Counted from the first letter of the stretch, positions 6,647-13,323 are shown. The stretch is DNA of 16,613 bases from Xanthocytophaga sp031424975 (GCA_031424975.1 JANPIL010000126.1:1-16613), one strand, 5' to 3'. Notes: generated by a model from the letters alone, not told the origin. Numbers and translations are program-made.

Positions 6647-6801
6647 TGTTTTTCCGGCAGGAAATAAGCCAGCCTTTTTTTCTGTCGTTTTTTATTTAAT
6701 TTTCATCGCTACAACCACTTGACACCCCGTGATTGTCCGGCATTCCACGGTTGCAAGTGTACTGCCGGGACAGCCCGGCGGCAGCCAAAACAAAGCCCAT
6801 A

Positions 6802-6846
6802 TTTGCGAAAGGACGAAAACAGTATGTTTCAAAAAGCCGAAACCCC
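6802..6846 (+). promoter_or_regulatory. Copy C of bipartite element, candidate promoter of the HNH gene
   Basis: TTTG (6802-6805), 17 nt, then TATGTTTC (6823-6830) inside AAAACAGTATG. The 13-nt spacer (6827-6839) leads to AAACCCC (6840-6846), which ends 9 nt before the ATG at 6856. The boxes and spacing fit a Bacteroidota promoter, giving a very short leader. Confidence 0.55.
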
Positions 6847-6855
6847 TTGAAAAAA

Positions 6856-7860
6856 ATGCCAACCAACCGTATGCCTGACAAAGACACATTACGCCGTTAC
6901 CGCACGGCATTCGGCAAGCTGAAGGTTGACTCAAGCAAAATGAAGACATTGGGCCTTGCGCCGCACAAGCCTGTTTTGTTGCTGAGCGTGATTCAGGCAT
7001 TCGAGCAAGGGTTGATTACCGGCAACAGGATTCACATCACACCCGAATTGGTTGGCTTGTTCAAAACAAATTGGAATGCGTTTGTGCGCACCGGGCACAC
7101 CATGAAATTTGTATTGCCCTTTTATCACATGAAATCCGCTTTCTTCTGGTGGCTGGAACCAAATCCGGGTTACGAATTACTGTTAGGCAAGGGTTCGACA
7201 CCAAGCTTTTCAAACTTGGCTCTGGCGGTTGCCTATGCCGAGATAGACCGGGAGCTTGCTGATATCCTTATGGAGCCTGTCGGCAGGGAAGTATTGAGAC
7301 ACACGCTTATTGAATCGTATTTTCCCGACAGCAAAGCCCCGCAAACCATTGACTATTCAGAAGCAATCCGTCTGGATTCAATCAGCCGTGAGATTTTGGA
7401 AGAAAGCCCCGCCCGGTACAAAAACAGGGTTGACAGCCTGATTGAAGAACTGGACGAAGAATCGGGACAAATAGAAATGTTTGTGAGGGGGGAGGTTTTC
7501 AAGCGCGAGGTGCCAAAAATATACGATTATACCTGTTGTGTTTCAGGCTTGCGGATAGATGCGGCCTTTGATGTCTCCATGGTTGATGCGTGCCATATCA
7601 TCCCGTTCAGCAAAAGCCATGACGACACAATCACCAACGGAATCTCCCTTTGCCCGACCCTGCACCGCGCCTTTGACCGGGGATTAATCTCGCTGACAAA
7701 CCGGTACGAGGTGCTGGTGTCAGGTAAATTCGCCGAAAATTCATCGCCTCATGCTGTCAGACAGTTTGAGGGGAAAACAATTTTGCTGCCGACGCAAGAA
7801 AAACACCATCCCGGCAGGGAAAACTTGGAGTGGCACAGGGAAATGGTTTTCAAGCGGTGA
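6856..7860 (+). CDS. HNH endonuclease, predicted restriction-type nuclease (COG3440-like)
   Basis: A 334-aa protein with a C-terminal HNH nuclease domain. YDYTCCVSGLRI (223-234) is followed by VDACHIIPFS (243-252, first His at 247), DDTITNGISLCPTLHRAFDRG (Asn 261, His 270) and then LISLTNRYEVLVS. This spacing is typical of predicted restriction endonucleases of the COG3440 type. The N-terminal part has the recurrent LAPHKPVLLLSVIQ motif (34-47), often found with this nuclease domain and presumably a DNA-recognition module. A role in restricting modified foreign DNA (type IV-like) is likely but unproven, since no methyltransferase is nearby. The ATG at 6856 lies right after the promoter-like element; a second ATG at 6871 is possible. 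The upstream in-frame frame (from 6733) runs through the promoter and is rejected. Divergent from the HEPN/SecB-like operon. Confidence 0.85.
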   Translation: MPTNRMPDKDTLRRYRTAFGKLKVDSSKMKTLGLAPHKPVLLLSVIQAFEQGLITGNRIHITPELVGLFKTNWNAFVRTGHTMKFVLPFYHMKSAFFWWLEPNPGYELLLGKGSTPSFSNLALAVAYAEIDRELADILMEPVGREVLRHTLIESYFPDSKAPQTIDYSEAIRLDSISREILEESPARYKNRVDSLIEELDEESGQIEMFVRGEVFKREVPKIYDYTCCVSGLRIDAAFDVSMVDACHIIPFSKSHDDTITNGISLCPTLHRAFDRGLISLTNRYEVLVSGKFAENSSPHAVRQFEGKTILLPTQEKHHPGRENLEWHREMVFKR

Positions 7861-7972
7861 CAAGAAAAATTACCGCTTACGTGTCACGCAAGCGAAACGC
7901 ATGGAATTCATTTATAAAATACAGCAAAACAGTTGATATTTGCGTACCAGTCACTGTTTCGCTCCCTGTTTC

Positions 7973-8521
7973 ATGAAAACACTCGGTTTGCTCCGCCCCA
8001 TCATCCTGGTGCTGGCCCTTGCCAGCACGGCATACGCCCAGACCGACCAACCGGTTCGGGACGAGCCAACCCCGACCGACGAGAAATACCATTACAACGC
8101 CGTTTACGACTATTCGGATGCGGTTCCGTACCGGTTCAATGCCACCGAACTCGCGCGGCTGGCCAAGAGTCTGGCGGGCACGCCCTACCTGTCCGAAGGC
8201 AAAGAGCCGTCCGGGTTTGACTGTTCGGGATTCACTTTTTACGTTTTCAGCCAGTACGGCGTGTACTTGCCTTATTTTTCCTCGCAACAGGGCGAAATCG
8301 GCAAAACCGTCTCCTTGACTGACGCGCAACCGGGCGATTTGATTCTTTTCAAGGGATATGACCTCTACGGGCCTATCGGGCACGTGGGCATCGTGGTTTC
8401 GCAGAAAGGCGAAAAACTGTCGTGGATGCACGCTTCGTCGAGCAAGGGTGTGTGCCTGGACACCATGGCCAACCGGTATTACCAAAGCCGGTTCGTGGGC
8501 ATCCGGCGCGTAGCCCAATGA
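7973..8521 (+). CDS. Secreted NlpC/P60 family cysteine peptidase
   Basis: A 182-aa exported cell-wall peptidase predicted to cut peptide bonds of peptidoglycan stems (gamma-D-Glu-diamino acid type in the family). Residues 1-22 are a signal peptide ending AYAQ. The NlpC/P60 core covers about 58-180. The catalytic Cys lies in GFDCSGF (Cys 84), the His in IGHVGIVV (His 137) and the third polar residue in WMHASS (His 153). PGDLILF marks the conserved strand between them. The ATG at 7973 is chosen because it gives the signal peptide; the in-frame start at 7940 lies in the leader. A GATATTTG box at 7935-7942 (one mismatch to TAnnTTTG) is a weak promoter candidate. Monocistronic, with a hairpin right after the stop. 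Confidence 0.92.
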   Translation: MKTLGLLRPIILVLALASTAYAQTDQPVRDEPTPTDEKYHYNAVYDYSDAVPYRFNATELARLAKSLAGTPYLSEGKEPSGFDCSGFTFYVFSQYGVYLPYFSSQQGEIGKTVSLTDAQPGDLILFKGYDLYGPIGHVGIVVSQKGEKLSWMHASSSKGVCLDTMANRYYQSRFVGIRRVAQ

Positions 8522-8522
8522 C

Positions 8523-8553
8523 AAAAAAGCCGCCAATTTTCAATTGTCGGCTT
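8523..8553 (-). terminator. Hairpin with T run, terminator between convergent NlpC and DUF2490 genes
   Basis: AAGCCG and CAATT (8527-8537 region) pair with AATTG and CGGCTT (8541-8553) with one mismatch. On the minus strand the stem is followed by six T (complement of 8523-8528), so it is best shaped to stop transcripts from the leftward DUF2490 operon. It starts within 6 nt of the NlpC stop and may serve both directions. Confidence 0.65.
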
Positions 8554-8608
8554 CCAAAAAAGGGGGTTTAGGGTTTTTAAAAGCTGAAAGCCCCGTTTCC
8601 GCCTTTGG

Positions 8609-8641
8609 CGGAACTTTTAGCTTTAGCGGGGATACTATTTT
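8609..8641 (-). repeat. Copy D of bipartite element (degenerate)
   Basis: Minus-strand AAAATAGTATC (complement of 8631-8641) is exact. The second half after the 13-nt spacer is only AAAGTTCCG, so this copy keeps one block. It overlaps a small hairpin, TTCCGCC-TTT-GGCGGAA at about 8597-8613. No gene lies downstream in its direction except the 3' end of the convergent NlpC gene. Confidence 0.45.
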
Positions 8642-8687
8642 TACAGCCGTGTCCGGCCCAACATCCGGAGCCTGTGGCCTACCGACC

Positions 8688-8721
8688 TGTGGCGCACCGA
8701 AAAAGCGGCTGGTGCGCCACA
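8688..8721. repeat. Inverted repeat downstream of the DUF2490 gene
   Basis: TGTGGCGCACC (8688-8698) and GGTGCGCCACA (8711-8721) are perfect 11-bp inverted repeats around a 12-nt loop, about 45 nt after the DUF2490 stop. Without a T run it is more likely an RNA stem at the transcript end than an intrinsic terminator. Confidence 0.6.
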
Positions 8722-8766
8722 AGCCCCCGAAAGGCGCAACCCCTCCCGCACGCCGCCGAATCCCGG

Positions 8767-9555
8767 TTACTGTTTTGCCGGGCGGCTGAAATCCAAATTT
8801 ATCAGGGTGTTCACAATCAGGCCGTTGTTGTATTGGAAAACGTTTCTGCCATTCACCTCCCGGCCCAGTTGGAGTATCTGGCTCAGGTAGCCGACCTCAA
8901 GCCTGAGCGTTTCGTTGAACCGGTAGCCCAGCAGCACACCCAGCCGGTTTTGGTCAAACACATTCTCGTTCACATTCCTGCCGAACCCGATGAATATCTC
9001 ATCATAAACCGCCGCGTAAGGTGTCCGGTTTCCAATAGTTTTGCCTTTCAGCGGCACCTGCACGCGGAACATATACCGCAGGCGGTTGGAAAACACAAAT
9101 TCGTCCTCCCTGGCAATGGCCGGTGCCGAATACCTGCCCACCCAACGCTGCTCAAGCATGAAGCGGTGCGAAAAATCCAGTATGCCGGTCTTGTCGGCAA
9201 GGGTCAGCATCTGGAATGCCCGGTGTTCGGTAAAATCCCGGCCCAGCGCATTGATGGGTATTTCGCCGTAGGCTGCGGTTTCAATCCAGGCATAGCCCAA
9301 GCGGACTTGTATTTTCGGATTCGCTTGGTAATTTACCCCCGTCCGGAGCAGACCTTGCTGCATCCGGGTCGTCAAATCAATCCTCCGCCACTGGTATTCG
9401 GTGTGCAGGCCGAACTTCCCGCCCAGTTTCACCGTCCCGAAATAATTGAACCAGCCGATGGTGTTGCGGTCGCCAAGGCGGGTGTTCTGGGCGGAGGCAT
9501 TGTGCCTTGGAAGAAGGCCAAGGCACAATGCTGCGTATAAGAGACAACTCCTCAC
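8767..9555 (-). CDS. DUF2490 family outer-membrane-like protein
   Basis: A 262-aa protein of the DUF2490 type, common in Bacteroidota and predicted to be an outer-membrane beta-barrel. A signal peptide (about residues 1-23, ending NASAQ) precedes repeated amphipathic strands such as GKFGLHTEYQWRR, RTGVNYQANPKIQVRLGYAW, SHRFMLEQRWVGR and NRLRYMFRVQVPL. Function unknown. The start is a GTG at 9555 whose codon overlaps the carbonic anhydrase stop codon (GTGA), so translation is probably coupled. The good signal peptide right after it supports this unusual start. The pairing with a periplasmic carbonic anhydrase suggests a shared envelope role, but no function follows from it. Confidence 0.83.
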   Translation of the reverse strand: MRSCLLYAALCLGLLPRHNASAQNTRLGDRNTIGWFNYFGTVKLGGKFGLHTEYQWRRIDLTTRMQQGLLRTGVNYQANPKIQVRLGYAWIETAAYGEIPINALGRDFTEHRAFQMLTLADKTGILDFSHRFMLEQRWVGRYSAPAIAREDEFVFSNRLRYMFRVQVPLKGKTIGNRTPYAAVYDEIFIGFGRNVNENVFDQNRLGVLLGYRFNETLRLEVGYLSQILQLGREVNGRNVFQYNNGLIVNTLINLDFSRPAKQ

Positions 9556-10340
9556 GATTTTTTCACTTTGGGTTGCGGCAGGTTCAGCAGGGTTTCCTGC
9601 AAGAATTCGACCTTGCCCGTGTGGATGTCGTACACGGCACCCACGATGAGGATTTCGCCGTCCACGTATTTTTTGTGCAGGATCGGTTCCAGGTCGCGCA
9701 GGTTCATCACCTGGTCTATCACGTTCTGCCGCACGGCATTGTTAATCGGGTTGCCGGGCAGGTGCGAGCATTTGGCAACCGCTGGCTTAATCTCATTGAT
9801 CAGCGTCACTATGTGGCCGGGTACGTTCTCGGGGCGTTGCACGGCGGCAGCCACGGCTCCGCACTCAGTGTGCCCCAGCACCACAATCAGCTTGGTATTC
9901 AGTTTCAGGGCGGCAAATTCCATGCTCCCGTAAGAGGCAGCCGCCGAAACCTGTCCGGCAGTGCGGATAATGAACAAGTCGCCCAGGCCCTGGTCGAAAA
10001 TCATTTCATTGGGTACCCGCGAATCCGAGCAGCCCACAATGGTGGCGAAAGGTTGCTGCCCGTTCTCAAGTTTCTTGATGGTTTCCGCATTCTGCCGGGG
10101 CCTGATGCTTTTTCCCTCCACGAAGCGGCGGTTGCCACCCATGAGTTTTTTTAGGCCGATGCGCGGGTCGGCATACGCCGAATCCCGGTCAATGACATAC
10201 CGTTCGGCACGCCATTTGGCCGAATCAATCGGGGCTTTTTCGGTTTTGGCTTTCAGGGATTTCTTGGCGGGACGGTTTTGGGCAAATGCCGCATTTTGCA
10301 GCAGCAGCAGGGCCGCCGCCGTCAGGATTATCTTTTTCAT
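9552..10340 (-). CDS. Periplasmic beta-carbonic anhydrase
   Basis: Interconverts CO2 and bicarbonate. In this 262-aa protein the zinc ligands are Cys in GCSDSRVP (Cys 104, with the Asp106/Arg108 dyad) and His/Cys in LGHTECGAV (His 157, Cys 160), as in beta-class enzymes. QGLGDLFIIRTAGQV and GSMEFA are further family blocks. Unlike most cytoplasmic beta enzymes it begins with a clear signal peptide (residues 1-20, ending AFAQ), so it acts in the periplasm. A basic linker (about 22-50) precedes the catalytic domain. Its stop overlaps the GTG start of the DUF2490 gene. The upstream 276 nt hold the terminator of the dehydrogenase gene, the 61-nt palindrome and a TATTTTTC box about 35 nt before the ATG, so its own promoter is likely. 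Confidence 0.94.
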   Translation of the reverse strand: MKKIILTAAALLLLQNAAFAQNRPAKKSLKAKTEKAPIDSAKWRAERYVIDRDSAYADPRIGLKKLMGGNRRFVEGKSIRPRQNAETIKKLENGQQPFATIVGCSDSRVPNEMIFDQGLGDLFIIRTAGQVSAAASYGSMEFAALKLNTKLIVVLGHTECGAVAAAVQRPENVPGHIVTLINEIKPAVAKCSHLPGNPINNAVRQNVIDQVMNLRDLEPILHKKYVDGEILIVGAVYDIHTGKVEFLQETLLNLPQPKVKKS

Positions 10341-10478
10341 GTTTGTTCGGTTTGAAATTTGGTTGGTTGAAAAATATCAGACGTTTCAACCGCCGCCTCG
10401 CCCGAAATGTTTTTTAAAAAAACCGGCAGGCCGTAGACTGCACGGCGGATATGGCTGGCAATGAGCGGTTTGGCCCCG

Positions 10479-10506
10479 AAAAAAATTTCGGGCTTTGCCA
10501 AAGCCC
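10479..10506 (-). terminator. Intrinsic terminator downstream of the ketoglutarate-semialdehyde dehydrogenase gene
   Basis: On the minus strand the palindrome GGGCTTTGGCAAAGCCC (complement of 10490-10506) is followed by GAAA and a run of seven T (complement of 10479-10485). It lies about 110 nt after the dehydrogenase stop and about 140 nt before the carbonic anhydrase start, separating the two operons. Confidence 0.75.
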
Positions 10507-10539
10507 ACTTCCGGGAAAACCCGAACTTGGCGCACGCAA

Positions 10540-10600
10540 AAACAGTATCTTTTCCAAGTGCCAAACCGGACGGGTTTAGCACTTGGAAAAGATACTGTTT
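10540..10600. repeat. 61-nt near-perfect palindrome made of two head-to-head copies (E1/E2) of the bipartite element
   Basis: The 22-nt arms 10540-10561 and 10579-10600 are perfectly complementary. A c/a mismatch, five more pairs (AAACC/GGTTT) and a 5-nt loop GGACG complete a 27-of-28 bp hairpin. Each arm reads AAACAGTATC, 13 nt, then AAACC, i.e. the same element as the promoter-like copies elsewhere. It starts 17 nt after the dehydrogenase stop. On the minus strand it is followed by five T, so it could act as a first terminator or 3' stem. Confidence 0.8.
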
Positions 10601-10616
10601 CGCATTCCGGCCGTGA

Positions 10617-12110
10617 TTACACCATCCCCGCCGGAAAATCCTGGAAGGCCACGGGGCGCGTGAAGCGGTACACGGCCTGCGTGCCCACCGAGGTGCTGCG
10701 GGCATCGGTGGTGGCCGGAAACGGGCCACCGTGAACCATGGCATGGCAGACCTCCACGCCAGTGGGAAAGCCGTTGAAAACCAGCCGCCCCACTTTGGTG
10801 GTCAGGATGGCGATGAGTTCGGCATTGGCTTGCAGGTCTTCTTCCGTACCGAAGATGGTGGCTGTCAAGTGGCCTTTCAGGCTGCGGGCAAAGCCGAGCA
10901 TTTCTTCCGGGCTGTCGGTTATTACGGCTACTGTTGAAGGGCCAAAGACTTCCTCCGTCAGTTGCGGGTTTTCCAGTGCGGCGGCCACGGTGGTTTGCAG
11001 CAGGTGCGGCGTTGGGTTCTGGCCGTCCCAACCGGTCATGGCAATGGTTCCGGCGGTTTGCCGCTGGTGCGCAATGCCTTGCACATAGGCGGTTTTGATG
11101 CCTTCCGTCAGCAAATATCCGGCGGGCGTGGCCGCCAATTTTTCGGCTACTTGGCTCACAAAGCCGGTTTCTTCGCGCCCCACCACAAACACGCCCGGAT
11201 TGGTACAGAACTGCCCCACGCCCTGCGTGATGGAGCCGACAAACGAACCGGCCAAAGCCGCCGTGTCTTTCTGGAAAGCCCCTTTCAGGAAAAAAACCGG
11301 GTTGGTGCTGCCCATTTCGGCATAAACCGGAATCGGTTCGTCGCGCCGTACGGCCAAGTCGTAGAGTGCCTTGCCGCCCTTGTACGAACCCGTGAAACCG
11401 ACCGCCTTCACCAGCGGGTGCGTGACCAAGACCGTGCCCACCCCGTGCGAAACGCCCTGCACCATCGAGAAAACACCTTCGGGCATTTGGGTGCGCCGGG
11501 CAGCTTCAACAATAGCCCGGCCCACCAGTTCGCAAGTGGCGGGGTGGGCGGGGTGGGCCTTGAACACCACCGGGCAGCCCGCCGCCAGTGCCGAAACCGT
11601 GTCGCCGCCCGCCACCGAGAAGGCCAGCGGGAAGTTGCTGGCCCCGAATACGGCCACCACGCCCAACGGAATTTGCTTCTGCACGATGCGCGGTTTGGGC
11701 AGCGGCTGGCGGTCGGGCTGGGCCTGGTCTTCGATGGTGTTGAGCCATTTCTCATCGCGGATGAATCCGGCAAAGAGCCGAAGCTGCCCCACCGTGCGGC
11801 CCCGCTCGCCGGTGATGCGGGCTTCGGGCAGGGCGGTTTCCAGGGCGGCGGTCTTGATCAGCGTGTCGCCCAAGGCCGTGATTTCGTCGGCGATGGCTTC
11901 CAGGAAAGCGGCGCGTTCGGCCCCGGTTTTTTTGCGGTACTGCCAGAATGCCGCATCCGCCAAGGCCACGGCTTCGTGGATTTCCGCTTCGGTGGCTTCG
12001 TGAAAAACCGCCGCCAAGGGCGTGTTGGTTACCGGATTGAAACCGGTGAAGGAGGTTTCGCCTTTTTTAGAGATACTATTTCCGATGAGTTGTCCGCCGG
12101 TGATTTCCAT
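10617..12110 (-). CDS. Alpha-ketoglutarate-semialdehyde dehydrogenase (2,5-dioxovalerate dehydrogenase)
   Basis: A 497-aa aldehyde dehydrogenase predicted to oxidise 2,5-dioxopentanoate to 2-oxoglutarate with NAD(P)+, the last step of non-phosphorylative pentose, hexarate or hydroxyproline breakdown. ALDH landmarks are ASNFPLAF (Asn 159), VVFKAHPAHP (182-190), FTGSYKGG, the general-base Glu in YAEMGSTNP (Glu 265), catalytic Cys in GQFCTNPG (Cys 302) and EEVFGPSTVAV. KAHP, GQFCTNPG and the closing GGPFPATTDARSTSVG are typical of the KGSADH branch rather than of general ALDHs. It follows the FAH-family gene by 89 nt on the same strand, matching the last two steps of the pathway. The first 20 codons overlap an in-frame match to the dispersed bipartite element. 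The ATG at 12110 is kept because family homology begins at once after it. Confidence 0.88.
   Translation of the reverse strand: MEITGGQLIGNSISKKGETSFTGFNPVTNTPLAAVFHEATEAEIHEAVALADAAFWQYRKKTGAERAAFLEAIADEITALGDTLIKTAALETALPEARITGERGRTVGQLRLFAGFIRDEKWLNTIEDQAQPDRQPLPKPRIVQKQIPLGVVAVFGASNFPLAFSVAGGDTVSALAAGCPVVFKAHPAHPATCELVGRAIVEAARRTQMPEGVFSMVQGVSHGVGTVLVTHPLVKAVGFTGSYKGGKALYDLAVRRDEPIPVYAEMGSTNPVFFLKGAFQKDTAALAGSFVGSITQGVGQFCTNPGVFVVGREETGFVSQVAEKLAATPAGYLLTEGIKTAYVQGIAHQRQTAGTIAMTGWDGQNPTPHLLQTTVAAALENPQLTEEVFGPSTVAVITDSPEEMLGFARSLKGHLTATIFGTEEDLQANAELIAILTTKVGRLVFNGFPTGVEVCHAMVHGGPFPATTDARSTSVGTQAVYRFTRPVAFQDFPAGMV
12051..12082 (-). repeat. Copy of the bipartite element inside the dehydrogenase coding region
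   Basis: The minus-strand reading GAAATAGTATC, 13 nt, AAACCTCC lies within codons of about residues 10-20 (GNSISKKGETS). Both blocks and the exact spacer match the intergenic copies. It may be chance in coding sequence, or an internal promoter. Only one start is supported by protein homology. Confidence 0.35.
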
Positions 12111-12142
12111 GCTATTGGTGGTTTGGTTTGATTGTGAGAGAC

Positions 12143-12175
12143 CTCACCCCCGACCCCTCTCCTACTGAGAGGGGG
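12143..12175. repeat. Short CTCACCCCCGACCCCTCTCC-type dispersed repeat between FAH and dehydrogenase genes
   Basis: CTCACCCCCGACCCCTCTCC (12144-12163) with a hairpin CCCCTCTC-CTACT-GAGAGGGG (12154-12174). From general knowledge, near-identical sequences with a purine-rich return arm are scattered between genes in many Bacteroidota genomes. It fills the 89-nt gap inside the presumed two-gene operon and could attenuate or stabilise the message. Confidence 0.6.
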
Positions 12176-12199
12176 GCGAAAGCCGTATGTTTGTTTGAT

Positions 12200-13033
12200 T
12201 TATCCGACAATATTCCTAAGTGTGCCGATGTGGCTGATGGTGATCAGGATTTCGTCGCGGCTTTGCAGCGTGAACGGATGGGCGGGCACAATGCCTGTGC
12301 CGGTCATCAGAAAGCAGCCGTGGGGGAAGGCGCATTCGCGGAACAGGAAATCCACGAGTTCGGTGTGCCGCCGCTTCATCTGGCTGATGGCTATGCTGCC
12401 GTGGAAAACCCGCTGGCCGCCCCGGTTTATTTCCAACGTGATTTCCGCATCGGCGGCAATCGGGTTTTCGGGCACGTAGAGGCACGGCCCCAACCCGGCG
12501 CATCCCTCGTACATTTTGGCTTGGGGCAGGTACAGCGGGTTTTCGCCCTCGATGCTGCGCGAACTCATGTCGTTGCCAATGGTGTAGCCCGCTATCCGGT
12601 CCGATGTGGTGATGAACAGCGTCAGTTCGGGTTCGGGCACATCCCACGTGGAATCCTTGCGGATGCGCACCGTGCCGCCCGGCCCCACGGTGCGCTGCGC
12701 GGTGGACTTGAAGAATATCTCGGGCCGCTCGGCATCGTACACCTTGTCGTAGAACGTGTCGCCGCCCGCCTCTTTTGATTCCTCCATGCGGGCGTTGCGG
12801 CTGCGCAGGTACGTGACACCCGCCGCCCAGATTTCCTGGCTTTGGATAGGTGCCAGAATGGTCTGCGAAGCTATCCAGTCATTTCCCAACGGCGGCAGCT
12901 CGCGGATTTCGGCTTGTAGCAACCCGTGCAGTCCGTCGCGGTTGATGCAAGCGTCCCAGTTTTGTTCGGGCAAGATATACAGGCTTCCGTCGGCTTCAAC
13001 GGCAATTCCAGCGGTGGTTCGGTACAGTTTCAT
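12200..13033 (-). CDS. FAH-family 2-keto-3-deoxypentonate (3-deoxy-D-arabinonate type) dehydratase
   Basis: A 277-aa member of the fumarylacetoacetate hydrolase fold. It resembles the dehydratase subgroup that turns 2-keto-3-deoxy-D-arabinonate/xylonate into 2,5-dioxopentanoate. Subgroup-type blocks are IWAAGVTYLRSRNARMEES (68-86), RPEIFFKS (103-110), the metal-binding acidic motif in WDVPEPELTLFI (Glu 134 and 136), GYTIGNDMSSRSIEGENPLY (149-168, Asp 155) and LPQAKMYEGCAGLGP. The product is the substrate of the ketoglutarate-semialdehyde dehydrogenase encoded next, which strongly supports the assignment. A hydrolase acting on other diketo acids (for example in fucose or rhamnose oxidation) is the main alternative. 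A promoter-like element ends 12 nt before the ATG at 13033. Confidence 0.83.
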   Translation of the reverse strand: MKLYRTTAGIAVEADGSLYILPEQNWDACINRDGLHGLLQAEIRELPPLGNDWIASQTILAPIQSQEIWAAGVTYLRSRNARMEESKEAGGDTFYDKVYDAERPEIFFKSTAQRTVGPGGTVRIRKDSTWDVPEPELTLFITTSDRIAGYTIGNDMSSRSIEGENPLYLPQAKMYEGCAGLGPCLYVPENPIAADAEITLEINRGGQRVFHGSIAISQMKRRHTELVDFLFRECAFPHGCFLMTGTGIVPAHPFTLQSRDEILITISHIGTLRNIVG

Positions 13034-13045
13034 GGGTTGGGATTA

Positions 13046-13091
13046 GGCAGGTTTGGGGTTTTTGGAAGATACTATTTTAGTCCACAGACAA
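13046..13091 (-). promoter_or_regulatory. Copy F of bipartite element, candidate promoter of the pentonate operon
   Basis: On the minus strand TTG (complement of 13089-13091), 17 nt, then TATCTTCC inside AAAATAGTATC (complement of 13068-13078). A 13-nt spacer leads to AAACCTGCC (complement of 13046-13054), 12 nt before the FAH-family ATG. The spacer is identical to that of copy I at 15775-15787. Confidence 0.55.
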
Positions 13092-13114
13092 CGGCCCGCA
13101 GTCCACGGTGGTTT

Positions 13115-13223
13115 TTGTCATTATCGACGGAGGAGGAATCCGGACCTTCGCTTGCCGTAACTATGGCAGAGTTCAAAACCTGCCAGAGTTGTATCCCGGA
13201 TTCCTCCTGCGTCGGAATGACAA
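13115..13223. repeat. 109-bp long inverted repeat (GTCATTCCGACG...GGAATCC family)
   Basis: The arms 13115-13143 and 13196-13223 are inverted repeats of about 28 nt with a few differences (GTCATTATCGACGGAGGAGG against GTCATTCCGACGCAGGAGG). An inner hairpin, ACTATGGCAG / CTGCCAGAGT, nearly fills the centre, so the unit folds almost completely. From general knowledge, sequences beginning GTCATTCCGACG and ending GGAATCC are common dispersed repeats in Bacteroidota. It lies exactly between copies G and F of the bipartite element, in the 290-nt gap between the GHL6 and FAH-family genes. Confidence 0.75.
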
Positions 13224-13255
13224 GGGGGTTTGGCCTTTCCGGAACATACTATTTT
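13223..13255 (-). repeat. Copy G of bipartite element
   Basis: Minus-strand AAAATAGTATG (complement of 13245-13255), a 13-nt spacer with palindromic TTCCGGAA, then AAACCCCCT (complement of 13223-13231), which runs straight into the inverted repeat 13115-13223. No TTG is at -33 in this direction. In the opposite direction it reads TTTG-N17-TATTTTTG, also a good promoter match but facing the end of the GHL6 gene. Confidence 0.6.
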
Positions 13256-13323
13256 TGTCCCGAATCGCGCCTGCCTGCCCGCCGGACTTGAAAAGTACGG
13301 CCACGTGGCTGCCGGGGCATCGG

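Noticed and set aside
6733..6855. Upstream extension of the HNH protein by 41 codons
   Set aside because: The extension passes through TTTG-N17-TATGTTTC and the AAACCCC block, i.e. the presumed promoter and leader.
8605..9540. 311-codon open frame on the plus strand opposite the DUF2490 gene
   Set aside because: It overlaps a well-supported minus-strand gene with a signal peptide and begins inside hairpins and copy D; it shows no domain of its own.
10962..12131. 389-codon open frame on the plus strand opposite the dehydrogenase gene, and the similar 314- and 339-codon frames opposite the GHL6-type gene
   Set aside because: These are antisense shadows typical of GC-rich coding sequence; the minus-strand proteins have clear families and these do not.
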